From assembly GCA_001304855.1 (NCBI GenBank), contig BBZN01000010.1, forward strand, positions 1 to 64,000: a stretch of DNA of 64,000 bases. The letters run 5' to 3'. Each line of letters opens with the position of its first letter. The stretch's first letter is position 1. This document shows, one piece after another, positions 20,302-29,107 of the stretch. The stretch comes from Clostridia bacterium UC5.1-1D2 (lineage in GTDB: Bacteria > Bacillota > Clostridia > Lachnospirales > Lachnospiraceae). The notes beneath the pieces were generated by a model. It was given only the letters and a program-made list of their open reading frames with translations. It did no database searches and had not been told where the DNA came from. A program made the translations under genes and the position numbers.

Positions 20302-22127
20302 ATGGAAAAGGATTGGGACGGCAGGCCGGATCCGGAGCTTCTGCTCAGGCAGAATTTCCCGGAGAAGCCGGATGAAGGAAAGGGAAAGCTGAAGATATTC
20401 TTCGGATATGCCGCCGGAGTGGGGAAAACCTACGCGATGCTGGACGCAGCCCATCAGGAGATGGCCGGGGGAAGGGATGTGGCGGCAGGCTATATTGAGC
20501 CCCATGACAGGCCGGACACCCTGGCTCTTCTGGACGGAATGGAGCTTTTGACGCCGAAATGCATTGAATATAAGGGCATAACCTTAAGGGAGTTCGACCT
20601 GGACGCGGCCTGATACGAAAGCCCAATCTGATTCTGGTAGATGAGCTGGCCCACACTAACGCATCCGGCTGCCGCCACAAGAAGCGCTACCAGGATGTGA
20701 TGGAGCTGTTGGATGCCGGGATCAATGTGTATACCACAGTCAATGTGCAGCACCTGGAGAGCCTTCACGATATTGTGGCTTCTATTACCCATGTCAGGGT
20801 CAAGGAGCGCATTCCCGACTCTGTATTTGACAATGCCAGCCAGGTGGAGCTGGTGGATATAGAGCCGGAGGCGCTGCGTCGCCGGCTGGAGGAGGGGCAG
20901 ATATACCCCAAGAATCAGGTTTATAAAGCTGGAGTCAGTTTTTTTACAGCGGAAAATCTTTCGGCGCTGAGAGAGATCGCTCTGAGGCGTACGGCAGACC
21001 GGGTAAACCGGGAGGTGATCCGGGAGCGGGACGCGGCGGGGAAGGATTACTTACAGGGGAGCATGTGCTGGTTTGCCTGTCCCCCTCACCTACCAATGCA
21101 AAGGTAATCCGCACAGCCGCCAGGATGGCCGGCGCCTTTCACGCGGATTTCACGGCTATTCTGGTGGAGACGGAGCAGCTTAAAAAGGAGTACAGCAGGA
21201 TAAGCCGGAGCATGGAGGCCAACATCAGCCTTGCCAAGGAGTTCAGGGCCAATGTGATTACCTGTATGGGGACGATATTGTAGAACAGGTGGCTTCCTAT
21301 GCCAGGCAGAACGGCATTTCAAAGATAGTCATAGGGCGTACGGTAAAAAAACGCTACAGCCTGAATATAAGGCCTGCCATCATTGACCGCCTGATTAAAG
21401 CGGTTCCCAATATGGACGTATATGTAATTCCCGACGCCTCCGCACTGGGACGCAGCCAGAATACAGGGAGGGGACGGAAGCACAGAATCGGTGGAGATCT
21501 GCTGACAACAACAGGCATCATGGCTTTGTGTACACTTGTGTTCATGGCGCTGGATTACTGCCGTCTGGGTGTCATTAATGTGGCGATGCTGGTCTGCGCT
21601 CTTGTGACCAGTTCCATGGCGGCCAGACTTAAGACAGAGGCAGCCAGAGGAGAAGCAGAGTCCCGGTATATGCAGATTCTTTTTAGCATCAACAGAAATC
21701 TGCGCAAAGGATCATCCGGTGAGGAGATACTGGATATATGCGGCGTTCTGGTACGAAATCTGTTAAAGCGAAATATTGCAGTCTATGATACCAGAGACGG
21801 AAGGGCGGACAAGATCAAAATATATCCGGCTTTGGAGAACGAAGATTCCTGCCGTCTTACTGCCCTGTTCCGGCAGCCGGACGAGATGGCGGTGGCTGCC
21901 TGGGTTTATAAAAACCGCCACAAAGCGGGAGCTGCCACCGATACGCTTCCAGGGGCCGGAGCGCAGTATATGCCTGTGTATAAGGATGAGAGGTATATGC
22001 GGTAATCGGTGTGGAGCTGGCAGGCGGAGATATCATAGCGCCCAATGACAAAAATGTGCTGAATATTATAGCGGAGGAAACATCCTACCGCCTGGGAGAC
22101 ATGAAAAACCAGGATCGGTTTGCATGA
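20302..22127 (+). CDS. kdpD: KdpD N-terminal sensor half (no kinase)
   Basis: About 608 aa. It contains the KdpD domain with Walker A (FFGYAAGVGKTYAML) and LILVDELAHTNASG, a universal-stress-like domain (HVLVCLSPSPTNAKV), two membrane helices (about 415-470) and a GAF-like end. It stops at TGA 22125-22127 without a histidine-kinase domain; the kinase half is a separate gene at 23753. Four breaks are repaired by single bases near 20609, 21057, 21264 and 21995; the first three restore CC, GGGG and TT runs. The KdpD domain normally senses K+ or c-di-AMP status and sets kinase activity, so the two halves probably work together. Confidence 0.85.
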
Positions 22128-22209
22128 AATTTATGCAGGACGGAAAGTGGCACATGGAATCTTTACGGCAGTCTGCAGTATCCTTAAATCAGATAAGGAG
22201 GGCTGTCAA

Positions 22210-22407
22210 ATGATTGCCAGATTCATTTTAAGGTTTAAGTGTCCTGTGGAACAGAAGATAGATGATTTCTGCATCCGGTTTCCTCTGCTTTCCAGCATCT
22301 GTATTCAGTTTGCCGCAGCAGTTTTTATGATCAGTATAGTGGGAGCCATTGCGGTTGCAGGGGGTTCCGTTATCTGGGGCTTCTACCGGCTGTTTGGGAT
22401 GGTATGA
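22210..22407 (+). CDS. 65-aa membrane protein in the potassium locus
   Basis: AAGGAGG (22197-22203) stands seven bases above ATG 22210. The N-terminal half is basic and has several Cys (RFILRFKCPVEQ), followed by one or two hydrophobic segments (SICIQFAAAVFMISIVGAIAV). I do not recognise a family. It lies between the two kdpD halves and its stop overlaps the next ATG (ATGA). Confidence 0.55.
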   Translation: MIARFILRFKCPVEQKIDDFCIRFPLLSSICIQFAAAVFMISIVGAIAVAGGSVIWGFYRLFGMV

Positions 22408-22515
22408 CCCTGAAAGAGGAGGACTTGATTCGGCTGCTTTGCCCACAGCGTCCTGATTGTATTTGACAGGGGAGTGAAATATGGCTATATTGTAGGTAAG
22501 AAGCAGGCGGTTTAA
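22404..22515 (+). CDS. Possible 36-aa coupled ORF
   Basis: Starts in the ATGA overlap with the preceding gene: MTLKEEDLIRLL, then, after removal of one T near 22440, AHSVLIVFDRGVKYGYIVGK and a stop at 22513-22515. The second half reads as plausible coding sequence only with this repair. It might instead be the tail of the preceding 65-aa protein. No family was recognised. Confidence 0.3.
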
Positions 22516-22519
22516 GCTG

Positions 22520-22570
22520 TCTTTATAGAATCTTTATGTCCTGTTTGTACATTCTCCCTAGCTTCTTTAT
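22520..22570 (+). promoter_or_regulatory. Second candidate KdpE operator, upstream of the trkA-like genes
   Basis: TCTTTAT occurs at 22520-22526 and 22531-22537 as an 11-bp direct repeat, and CTTTAT again ends at 22570, 33 bp further on. The block TATAGAATCTTTAT is shared with the kdpF upstream region. TACATT (22548-22553) follows ten bases after the box, matching the spacing at kdpF. Confidence 0.5.
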
Positions 22571-22614
22571 GCGGTTTCCTTTTACAATAAAAGTGGGAAG
22601 TCGTATTTAATCAA

Positions 22615-22705
22615 CGTACCCGTCGGGTACGCCTCATAAATTTGTGCACAGCTGACAAAAAATCATCTCGCAAAATCAGGCACAAAGAGATTCCGAGAGT
22701 ACATT
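22615..22705 (+). repeat. Dispersed palindromic repeat, family 1, copy B (single arm)
   Basis: A perfect 8-bp palindrome around one base (22615-22631, CGTACCCG/CGGGTACG) leads into 22622-22705, which matches the reverse complement of the left arm of copy A over about 80 bases, including GCCTCATAAATTTGT and CGCAAAATCAGGC. It ends 21 bases before the next start codon. Confidence 0.7.
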
Positions 22706-22726
22706 ATGAGGAAAGGGGGAAATATT

Positions 22727-23164
22727 ATGTTATCTCATAAAGCGAAAGGCATTATTATAGTTGGCTGCAGTCCCTTTGGAGCAGCGCTGGCCAATACCTT
22801 ATATCATAAAGGTCACAAGGTGGTAGTGCTTGATAAGGACAGGGAAAGCTTCCGCTATCTTCCGGATGAGTTCGGCGGTTCCGAGATGGAGGGGGATCCT
22901 ACCGATCCCGGCGTTTTGAAGGAGGCCGGCATCGAGGGAGCAGAACTGTTCATAGCAGCCACCCAGGATGATAATTCCAATCTTCTTATATCCCAGATAG
23001 CCAGCAGCATTTTCCAGGTGAACCGTGTGTATGCCCGTCTGGATGATTCCAGCAGAAGCCGTCTGATTACGGATATGCCTATTAAGCCTATCTGTCTCTA
23101 CGACCTGTCTGCCGATGATTACGGCCATCTGGCAGAATCCGTTTGCCGGGAGGTGGCAGTATGA
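22727..23164 (+). CDS. TrkA-N/RCK-type nucleotide-binding protein 1
   Basis: 145 aa, one Rossmann domain of the type that gates Trk/Ktr potassium channels. The glycine loop reads GCSPFGAALANTLYHKGH with VVVLDKDRESF after it, and GDPTDPGVLKEAGIEGAE follows the RCK pattern for NAD(H)/ATP binding. It lacks the C-terminal RCK_C domain. ATG 22727 follows an AGGAAAGGGGG ribosome site; ATG 22706 in the same frame is possible. The stop overlaps the next gene (ATGA at 23161-23164). There is no TrkH/KtrB membrane partner in the window. Confidence 0.8.
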   Translation: MLSHKAKGIIIVGCSPFGAALANTLYHKGHKVVVLDKDRESFRYLPDEFGGSEMEGDPTDPGVLKEAGIEGAELFIAATQDDNSNLLISQIASSIFQVNRVYARLDDSSRSRLITDMPIKPICLYDLSADDYGHLAESVCREVAV

Positions 23165-23552
23165 AAATCGCGGTAACCGGAGGGAATGAATATGCGGAAT
23201 TTCTTATAGGCATACTGGCGGCAGGCAGAAACAAGGTGACTGTCATCGATAAGAATAAAGCTTTTTGCGAGGAAATCTGTCGTGTTTATGAAGTAAATGC
23301 GGTTCTGGGGGATCCCTGTCAGGAGTGTGTTCTGGCAGAGTCCGGCATCAGGAATTTTGATGTAATCATAGCCTTGGGGCGGGAGGATACGGATAATTTT
23401 GAGATATGCCAGATGGGCAAAAAGGTGTTTGGAATCGGCCGGGCCTGTGTCTTGTAAGAAATCCAAGAAATGTGGAGTTATTTGAGAAGCTGGGCATTGA
23501 CCAGGTGGTGAATGTGCCGGGAATCATTGCGGGAATGCTGGAGCCCGTCTGA
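23161..23552 (+). CDS. TrkA-N/RCK-type nucleotide-binding protein 2
   Basis: About 130 aa, paralogous to the preceding gene: VTVIDKNKAFCEEICRVYEV and GDPCQECVLAESGIRNFDV align with the same blocks there. Its glycine loop is degenerate (VTGGNEYAEF). The frame breaks near 23441-23447; with one base added the C-terminus continues LVRNPRNVELFEKLGIDQVV and stops at TGA 23550-23552, as RCK proteins do. It is translationally coupled to the first TrkA-like gene, suggesting a heteromeric pair. Confidence 0.75.
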
Positions 23553-23571
23553 ACATTCAGCCCCGTCCTCT

Positions 23572-23692
23572 GTCCGTCCTGTCACGTCCCGGCAGATTGG
23601 GTCCCCATTCGTTCAATGCGGCCTGCCGCACCTTCCTAATGGGGACCAAATCTGCCACAAAGTGTGACGCGCGGCTGCCAGAAAGAAATTGT
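23572..23692 (-). repeat. Dispersed repeat, family 2, copy 1
   Basis: The reverse complement aligns with 36740-36860 at roughly three quarters identity, sharing CACTTTGTGG and AGATTTGGTCCC. Each copy carries an internal inverted repeat built on AGATTTGGTCC and GGACCAAATCT-like arms. This copy has no flanking terminal repeats. It fills the gap between the second TrkA-like gene and the kinase gene. Confidence 0.7.
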
Positions 23693-23752
23693 AAGACTCG
23701 CTCCGGGGTGATAAGAATTTTGAAACTGCCGGATTCTGAAGAAGGTATATGT

Positions 23753-25189
23753 ATGTTTGACCGTTGGGAATTGATACTGGATTTTATTAAGGGGTGCCTG
23801 AAGATAACCATTATATGGGTGTTTTCTACCATACTGGCCATTGTGCTGGACAGCTGCGGGATCCGGGCGGAAAATCTGCTGCTTGTGTATCTGCTGGGTG
23901 TTCTTATCAGCATACTGGCTACAGGAAGCCTGACATGGGCTTTTTTTGCAGCGGTGGTTTTCACATTTACGTTTAATTACCTGTTTACGGAACCCAAGCT
24001 CACCTTTCACATGGACGATCTGAATTATGTGATATCCTCCGTGATATTCGTGGCAGTTGCCGCAATTGTGGCGACGCTGGTGGTGAAGCTTCAAAAACAG
24101 ATGCAGATAGCCAACAAAAAGACGGAGATAACGGCCAAGCTCAATAAGATTGGCAACGGCTTTCTCAACCTTTCCGGTTATCAGCAGATAAAAGAGTACA
24201 GTGAGGCAAGTCTGGCGGAGCTGACCGGCAAGCATGTGACCGTACTGCTCAAGGAAGATGAGAACGCCGCCTTTCCCGATGACAATGGACTTCATGTTCC
24301 CATACGCAACAGGGAAAAGACATACGGAGTTATTATATTCGATTGTGAGGGGTGGACCCTCAACGAAGAAGAAAAGATATATGTGGATACGGTCATTTCC
24401 CAGGTAACCCTTGCCACCCAGAGAGAGCAGTTAAGCAGGGAGAAGGAGGAGTCCAGGATACAGATGGAGAGGGAGCGGCTTAAAAGCACCCTTCTCAGAA
24501 GCATTTCCCATGACCTGAGAACCCCTCTTACCGGAATCAGCGGAAGCGCCGGATTTCTCTACGACAATCTGGAAATTATGGACAATGAAAACATAAAGAG
24601 CATGCTGAAGGATATCTGTACGGATTCCGAGTGGCTCAGTTCCATGGTGGAGAATCTTCTCAACATGACCAGAATCCAGGAAGGGCGCCTGGATATGAAC
24701 AAGAAAAAAGAGGTGCTGGATGATATCGTATCGTCTGCAGTCCGCCTGGTATCGAAGCGGGTGGGGGACCATACGTTAAAGACCTCCACTCCCAATGATA
24801 TTATTCTGTTTCCGGTTGACGGACGGCTGTTTATCCAGGTGCTGGTCAATCTTCTGGATAACGCCTTCCGCCATTCAGGCAAGTGCACAACCGTTACTCT
24901 GGAGGTAAGGGAGGAGGAGGGAAAGCTGATATTTTCCGTGTCTGATGACGGGGTAGGCCTGCCGGAGAAGAAGATAGACCAGATATTCGACAGTTTTTTT
25001 ACCACGGCCTATGAGAAGGGGGACAAACAGAGAGGAGTAGGATTGGGACTTACCATATGCAAGGCCATTGTGGAAGCTCAGGGGGGAACGATCCGCGCTT
25101 ATAACCGCAGTCATGGCGGGGCTGTATTTGAGATTACTATGCCAATGGAGGATAAGAAGGATGAACGAACCCAAAATTCTGGTCATTGA
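23753..25189 (+). CDS. kdpD: KdpD C-terminal half: membrane sensor histidine kinase
   Basis: 478 aa. A DUF4118-type four-helix membrane block (about 12-115) is followed by a GAF-like region, the phospho-acceptor helix SHDLRTPLTGISGSAG and an ATPase domain with NLLDNAFRHS, DDGVGLPEKKID and RGVGLGLTICKAI. It is the kinase half of KdpD, phosphorylating KdpE when K+ is scarce, but lacks the KdpD and USP domains, which are encoded 1.6 kb upstream. ATG 23753 is chosen because the longer reading frame would begin inside a dispersed repeat. The kdpE start lies within its last 29 bases. Confidence 0.9.
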   Translation: MFDRWELILDFIKGCLKITIIWVFSTILAIVLDSCGIRAENLLLVYLLGVLISILATGSLTWAFFAAVVFTFTFNYLFTEPKLTFHMDDLNYVISSVIFVAVAAIVATLVVKLQKQMQIANKKTEITAKLNKIGNGFLNLSGYQQIKEYSEASLAELTGKHVTVLLKEDENAAFPDDNGLHVPIRNREKTYGVIIFDCEGWTLNEEEKIYVDTVISQVTLATQREQLSREKEESRIQMERERLKSTLLRSISHDLRTPLTGISGSAGFLYDNLEIMDNENIKSMLKDICTDSEWLSSMVENLLNMTRIQEGRLDMNKKKEVLDDIVSSAVRLVSKRVGDHTLKTSTPNDIILFPVDGRLFIQVLVNLLDNAFRHSGKCTTVTLEVREEEGKLIFSVSDDGVGLPEKKIDQIFDSFFTTAYEKGDKQRGVGLGLTICKAIVEAQGGTIRAYNRSHGGAVFEITMPMEDKKDERTQNSGH

Positions 25190-25849
25190 GGATGACAAAA
25201 CCATTCAAAATTTTATGAAAATATCCCTGAAGACAAGAGGATATTCCTACATTCTGGCAGACAACGGCCTGTCGGGGATTTCGCTTTTTTATGCCAATCA
25301 TCCGGATCTCATTCTCCTGGATTTGGGACTTCCGGATATTGACGGCATGGAGGTGTTAAAGCAGGTGCGCCGGCAGTCCAACACGCCGATTATCGTGGTT
25401 TCCGCCAGAGGCCAGGAGCGGGAGAAAATTACGGCCCTGGACGAGGGAGCGGACGATTATGTGACCAAGCCCTTCAGCGCTGAGGAATTGCTGGCCAGAA
25501 TACGGGTGGGGCTGCGCCATAAAAATTCCTTTGTGAGCAAACAGAGTACGGAGTTCCAGCTGGATTATTTCCGCATGGATTTTGAAAAGCGCAAAGTCTA
25601 TGTCCATGACAAGGAGGTTCATCTGACGCCTCTGGAATATAAAATGATGCTGCTGCTGGTAAACAACAGCGGCAAGGTACTGACCCACCATTCCATTCAA
25701 CAGGAGGTATGGGCTACGACACCACAGATGATTACCAGTCGCTGCGGGTATTTATGGCCAATATAAGAAGGAAAATCGAGGATAACACAGCAAATCCCAG
25801 GTTTATTCTGACCGAGGTGGGGGTGGGATACCGGTTTGTAGATGAGTGA
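25161..25849 (+). CDS. kdpE: KdpE-type response regulator
   Basis: OmpR-family regulator, about 229 aa. The receiver domain has acidic pocket EDD, phospho-acceptor Asp in LILLDLGLPDIDG, and Lys in VTKPF. The winged-helix DNA-binding domain (about 130-229) is restored by one G near 25710, giving VWGYDTTDDYQSLRVFMANI and the ending VGVGYRFVDE at TGA 25847-25849. The overlap with the kinase gene suggests one transcript. Its likely targets are the boxes at 15447-15465 and 22520-22537. Confidence 0.92.
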
Positions 25850-25863
25850 GGGCAGAAAAGGAT

Positions 25864-25887
25864 TCCCGGAAAGCGGCTTTCCGGGGA
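25864..25887. terminator. Hairpin between convergent kdpE and YprB-like gene
   Basis: TCCCGGAAAG (25864-25873) pairs with CTTTCCGGGGA (25877-25887) in the 51-base gap between converging genes. It is followed on the plus strand by TTTG, a weak terminator tail. Confidence 0.55.
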
Positions 25888-25900
25888 TTTGTCCGCTGGG

Positions 25901-27004
25901 CTATTTCTTCTTCCGGCTCACATAGGATAAGACCTGACGTGCATAGCTGTCTGCACACCGGCTGTCGGACAGGAGTTCCGGAGAGTACTCGGTGTAGGTG
26001 AGAGGCGCTTTGTAGTCCGGCTGCAGGGCAGGTGTCCATAAGGGCTCAAACTGAGGCAGAAACAGACCGCTTTTTTTCGTGTAGCAGGTCTTGGCGGTGG
26101 CCTTTGTACGGGCGCTTTTCTCTACATATTCTCCGATGCTTTTGTGAACAGCGGTGTCCTCCATGGGAAGGTAGTAGTAGTCCTTGTAATTGGGATAGAA
26201 ATACTTAAGCTCTCCCTCAAAGAGTGCAATGTTGCAGGTCAGGGTATCCTGGTGCAGCTCCAGGCTTACCGGGGGGCTGTCATACTCCAGAGGCACCGGG
26301 ACCGCATAGGAATTCTTAAAGGTCAGGTTCAGAAAGGGACGGTTATTTCCCAGAACATCGTCATAAGAGCAGAGCTGCTGGTCAGCCAGTGCGAAGGGAG
26401 ATTCCATCAGATCCGGGTAATTCAGGACAGGAAGGATGGAGGGCATTCCCTTTAAGTCGTCTTCATTGTGAAGGATGAGAAGATCATACAGGAAGGACTC
26501 ATGTGTCACAAGGTATTCCCTGTAAACGTTGATGAGCTGACCGCCGGAATACCTGTCCTCGCGGTTCACCCCCAGAAACGACTCGATGGATTTCTGCTTC
26601 ATGTTCTCCAGCCCCAGAAGGGTGCGGTAGGGCTTTATTTTTTTGTAAATATCCAGGCTGGCAATGGAGTCAAAATCATAGTTCAGGCCCAGACGTTTGC
26701 AGCATTTTAAAAGATAGGGAATATCAAAGCCGTCCCCATTAAAATGCACAAGCACCTTAAAACGCTCCATAAAGGTAAAGAAGGCCTCCAGCAGCTGGCC
26801 CTCGCTGTCTTTTGTATCTGCGAACCACTGAATCAGTTTCCAGCCAAAGCCGTCGTGATAGGTACAGCCAATAAGGTAAAGCTGAGAGGTATCGCCGGAA
26901 AATCCGGTGGTCTCTATATCGAAAAACAACAGGTCCTTCAAAGCTCCGATGCGCTCCAGCGGGTATGTATCAGGCAAATCAACAGGATGCTTAATTGTTA
27001 TCAT
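25901..27004 (-). CDS. YprB-like ribonuclease H-fold exonuclease domain protein
   Basis: 367 aa, intact. The RNase H-like/DEDD exonuclease motifs are spread over the first 200 residues: LLFFDIETTGFSGD, LVHFNGDGFDIPYL, LDIYKKIKP and LHNEDDLKG. These match the YprB ribonuclease_H_2 family of Firmicutes, thought to be a 3'-5' exonuclease. The C-terminal 150 residues have no recognised domain and end in a basic RKKK tail. It converges with kdpE and diverges from ruvA. Confidence 0.8.
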   Translation of the reverse strand: MITIKHPVDLPDTYPLERIGALKDLLFFDIETTGFSGDTSQLYLIGCTYHDGFGWKLIQWFADTKDSEGQLLEAFFTFMERFKVLVHFNGDGFDIPYLLKCCKRLGLNYDFDSIASLDIYKKIKPYRTLLGLENMKQKSIESFLGVNREDRYSGGQLINVYREYLVTHESFLYDLLILHNEDDLKGMPSILPVLNYPDLMESPFALADQQLCSYDDVLGNNRPFLNLTFKNSYAVPVPLEYDSPPVSLELHQDTLTCNIALFEGELKYFYPNYKDYYYLPMEDTAVHKSIGEYVEKSARTKATAKTCYTKKSGLFLPQFEPLWTPALQPDYKAPLTYTEYSPELLSDSRCADSYARQVLSYVSRKKK

Positions 27005-27100
27005 AAGGCAGGGCTCCTTTTAAGTGAGGTATCTATCTGACAGTTTATCCTAATTTGTTTCTGAACGCAAGCGGCAAAACAGAATATTTGTTCGATATGC

Positions 27101-27129
27101 TTGCATTGATTTCGGGGGTATGATATGAT
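27101..27129 (+). promoter_or_regulatory. ruvAB promoter
   Basis: TTGCAT (27101-27106), 17-base spacer, TATGAT (27124-27129). The expected start near 27136 makes ATG 27171 a better ruvA start than 27147. Confidence 0.65.
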
Positions 27130-27170
27130 GAAGGGCAGGAAATGACATGGAAAGAGAGCAGAAGAAACCT

Positions 27171-27800
27171 ATGATTTCTTACGTAAAAGGGCCCCTGGTG
27201 GCTGTAAATGAAGACATAATCGTAGTGGAGGCAGGGGCCGTGGGCCTGGCCATCCATGTGCCTGTTTCCCTGCTCCCGGAGCTTCCGGGGCTGGGAGCCG
27301 AGGTGACGGTTCATACATATTTTCAGGTGAGGGAGGACGCCATGACCCTATATGGTTTTCTCAACAGGCAGGACAGGGATATGTTCAGGCAGCTCATCGG
27401 AGTGAACGGCATCGGACCCAAGGGCGCGCTGGGAATTTTGTCGGCGCTGAGGCCCGACGATCTGCGGATCGCCATTGTCAGCGAGGATGTGAAGGCCCTG
27501 GCCAAGGCGCCGGGCATCGGTACGAAGACGGCCCAGCGGCTGATTCTGGATCTGAAGGATAAGATTTCCATGGACGATGTGCTGGCAGGCATGGCAGGAA
27601 GCGCCGCAGCGGAGGCCGGGGGGACGGGCGTATCGGCTTTTGGACTTGCGGAGGCGGCCAAGGAAGCGGTTCAGGCGTTGGTTGCCCTGGGATATTCCAA
27701 CACAGAAGCTTCCAGAGCGGTAAAGCAGGTGGAAGTGACAGAGGGAATGACGGCAGAGGACGTGTTGAAGGCATCCCTGAAGCATTTGTCCTTTTTATAA
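27171..27800 (+). CDS. ruvA: Holliday junction DNA helicase subunit RuvA
   Basis: 209 aa. RuvA binds four-way junctions and loads RuvB. The N-terminal OB domain starts with the canonical MISYVKGPLV, helix-hairpin-helix motifs are LIGVNGIGPKGALGILS and LAKAPGIGTKTAQRLILDL, and the C-terminal domain III (about 160-209) has ALVALGYSNTEASRAV. The linker is alanine/glycine rich. The frame is intact. It is followed after a family 1 repeat by ruvB. Confidence 0.95.
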   Translation: MISYVKGPLVAVNEDIIVVEAGAVGLAIHVPVSLLPELPGLGAEVTVHTYFQVREDAMTLYGFLNRQDRDMFRQLIGVNGIGPKGALGILSALRPDDLRIAIVSEDVKALAKAPGIGTKTAQRLILDLKDKISMDDVLAGMAGSAAAEAGGTGVSAFGLAEAAKEAVQALVALGYSNTEASRAVKQVEVTEGMTAEDVLKASLKHLSFL

Positions 27801-27822
27801 ATAGCTTCATTTTCAGCATCCG

Positions 27823-27926
27823 GCATCGGATGTACACAGGGAATCTTTTTGCATCTGCCTTTGCACCTGGCAGAAAATCAGCCGCAAAGGCAGGCGCAGG
27901 AGAGATTTCCAGCGTACATCCGATGC
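27823..27926. repeat. Dispersed palindromic repeat, family 1, copy C (two-armed)
   Basis: A 104-bp imperfect palindrome with perfect 13-bp ends GCATCGGATGTAC / GTACATCCGATGC. Block 27881-27919 matches copy A with three mismatches in 39. It lies between ruvA and ruvB, ending 36 bases above ruvB, so it would form a long hairpin inside the ruvAB transcript. Confidence 0.75.
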
Positions 27927-27962
27927 AGGGGAGGGCGAAATGAAGGGATGGTTGAGGTGCAT

Positions 27963-28951
27963 ATGGAACGCAGAATTATAACAACGGAAGCCACGGAGGA
28001 GGACGTACGGATTGAGACTACCCTTCGGCCTCAGCGGCTGGCTGACTATGTAGGACAGGAGAAGCTTAAGTCTACTTTAAAAGTGTATATAGAGGCAGCC
28101 ATAAACAGGAAGGAGGCCCTGGATCATGTGCTTTTTTACGGCCTCCGGGACTTGGAAAGACCACGCTGGCCTGCATCATTGCCAATGAGATGGGAACCAG
28201 CATGAAGGTAACCAGCGGCCCTGCCATCGAAAAACCGGGGGAAATGGCAGCCATTCTCAACGGACTTCAGGAAGGGGACGTGCTTTTTGTAGATGAGATA
28301 CACCGGCTAAACCGCCAGGTTGAGGAGGTGCTCTATCCGGCTATGGAGGATTTCGCCATTGACATTATGCTTGGAAAGGATTCCACAGCCAGGTCCATCC
28401 GTCTGGAGCTGCCTCATTTTACACTGGTAGGGGCTACCACCAGGGCAGGACTTCTCACCGCCCCCTTAAGGGACCGGTTCGGAGTGGTACAGAGACTGGA
28501 ATTTTATACGCCCCAGGAGTTAAAGACCATCATTCTCCACTCAGCCAGGGTTTTGGATGTGGAGATTGAGGAAGCAGGGGCCATGGAGCTGGCAAGGCGT
28601 TCCAGAGGAACTCCCCGTCTGGCAAACCGGCTGCTTAAGCGTGTAAGGGATTTCGCCAGGTAAAGTATGATGGGGTGATTACCAGAGAAGTAACGGATTT
28701 TGCCCTGGATATTATGGATGTAGACAGGCTGGGACTGGATCAGAATGATCGGAATATCCTTCTGATGATTATAGAAAATTCGCAGGGGGACCTGTGGGGC
28801 TGGACACCCTGGCCGCTGCGCTGGGCGAGGATTCCGGGACGCTGGAGGATGTATATGAGCCGTATCTGCTGATGAACGGACTCATCAACCGAACCCCCAG
28901 AGGCGAACCGCCACAGAGACAGCCTACCGGCATCTTGGATTAGAGTTATAA
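27963..28951 (+). CDS. ruvB: Holliday junction branch migration ATPase RuvB
   Basis: About 331 aa, AAA+ motor that drives branch migration with RuvA. It has [16 protein letters not shown], Walker [12 protein letters not shown] (visible after adding one C near 28143), Walker [11 protein letters not shown], sensor [18 protein letters not shown] and the winged-helix end. Four single-base losses are evident, near 28143, 28658, 28777 and 28902. All are repaired to the family sequence, the last giving the C-terminal [16 protein letters not shown] and stop TAA 28949-28951. Four hits in one conserved gene strongly suggest base-calling error. Confidence 0.93.
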
Positions 28952-29107
28952 AATGTCAGATCCTGGTAGAATGTGACGGAGAGGGTGACGACAAAATTCG
29001 ACAGAATATAATAAAATATGATTAAAATATTCCTAAATAGTTGATTTGAAACAAGACATTCACCATATAATTTAGTATAATATAGGAAAAGTTGTCGGAG
29101 GTTCAAA

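Noticed and set aside
23597..23752. N-terminal extension of the kinase half of KdpD
   Set aside because: It would be translated from a dispersed repeat; ATG 23753 begins the membrane domain.
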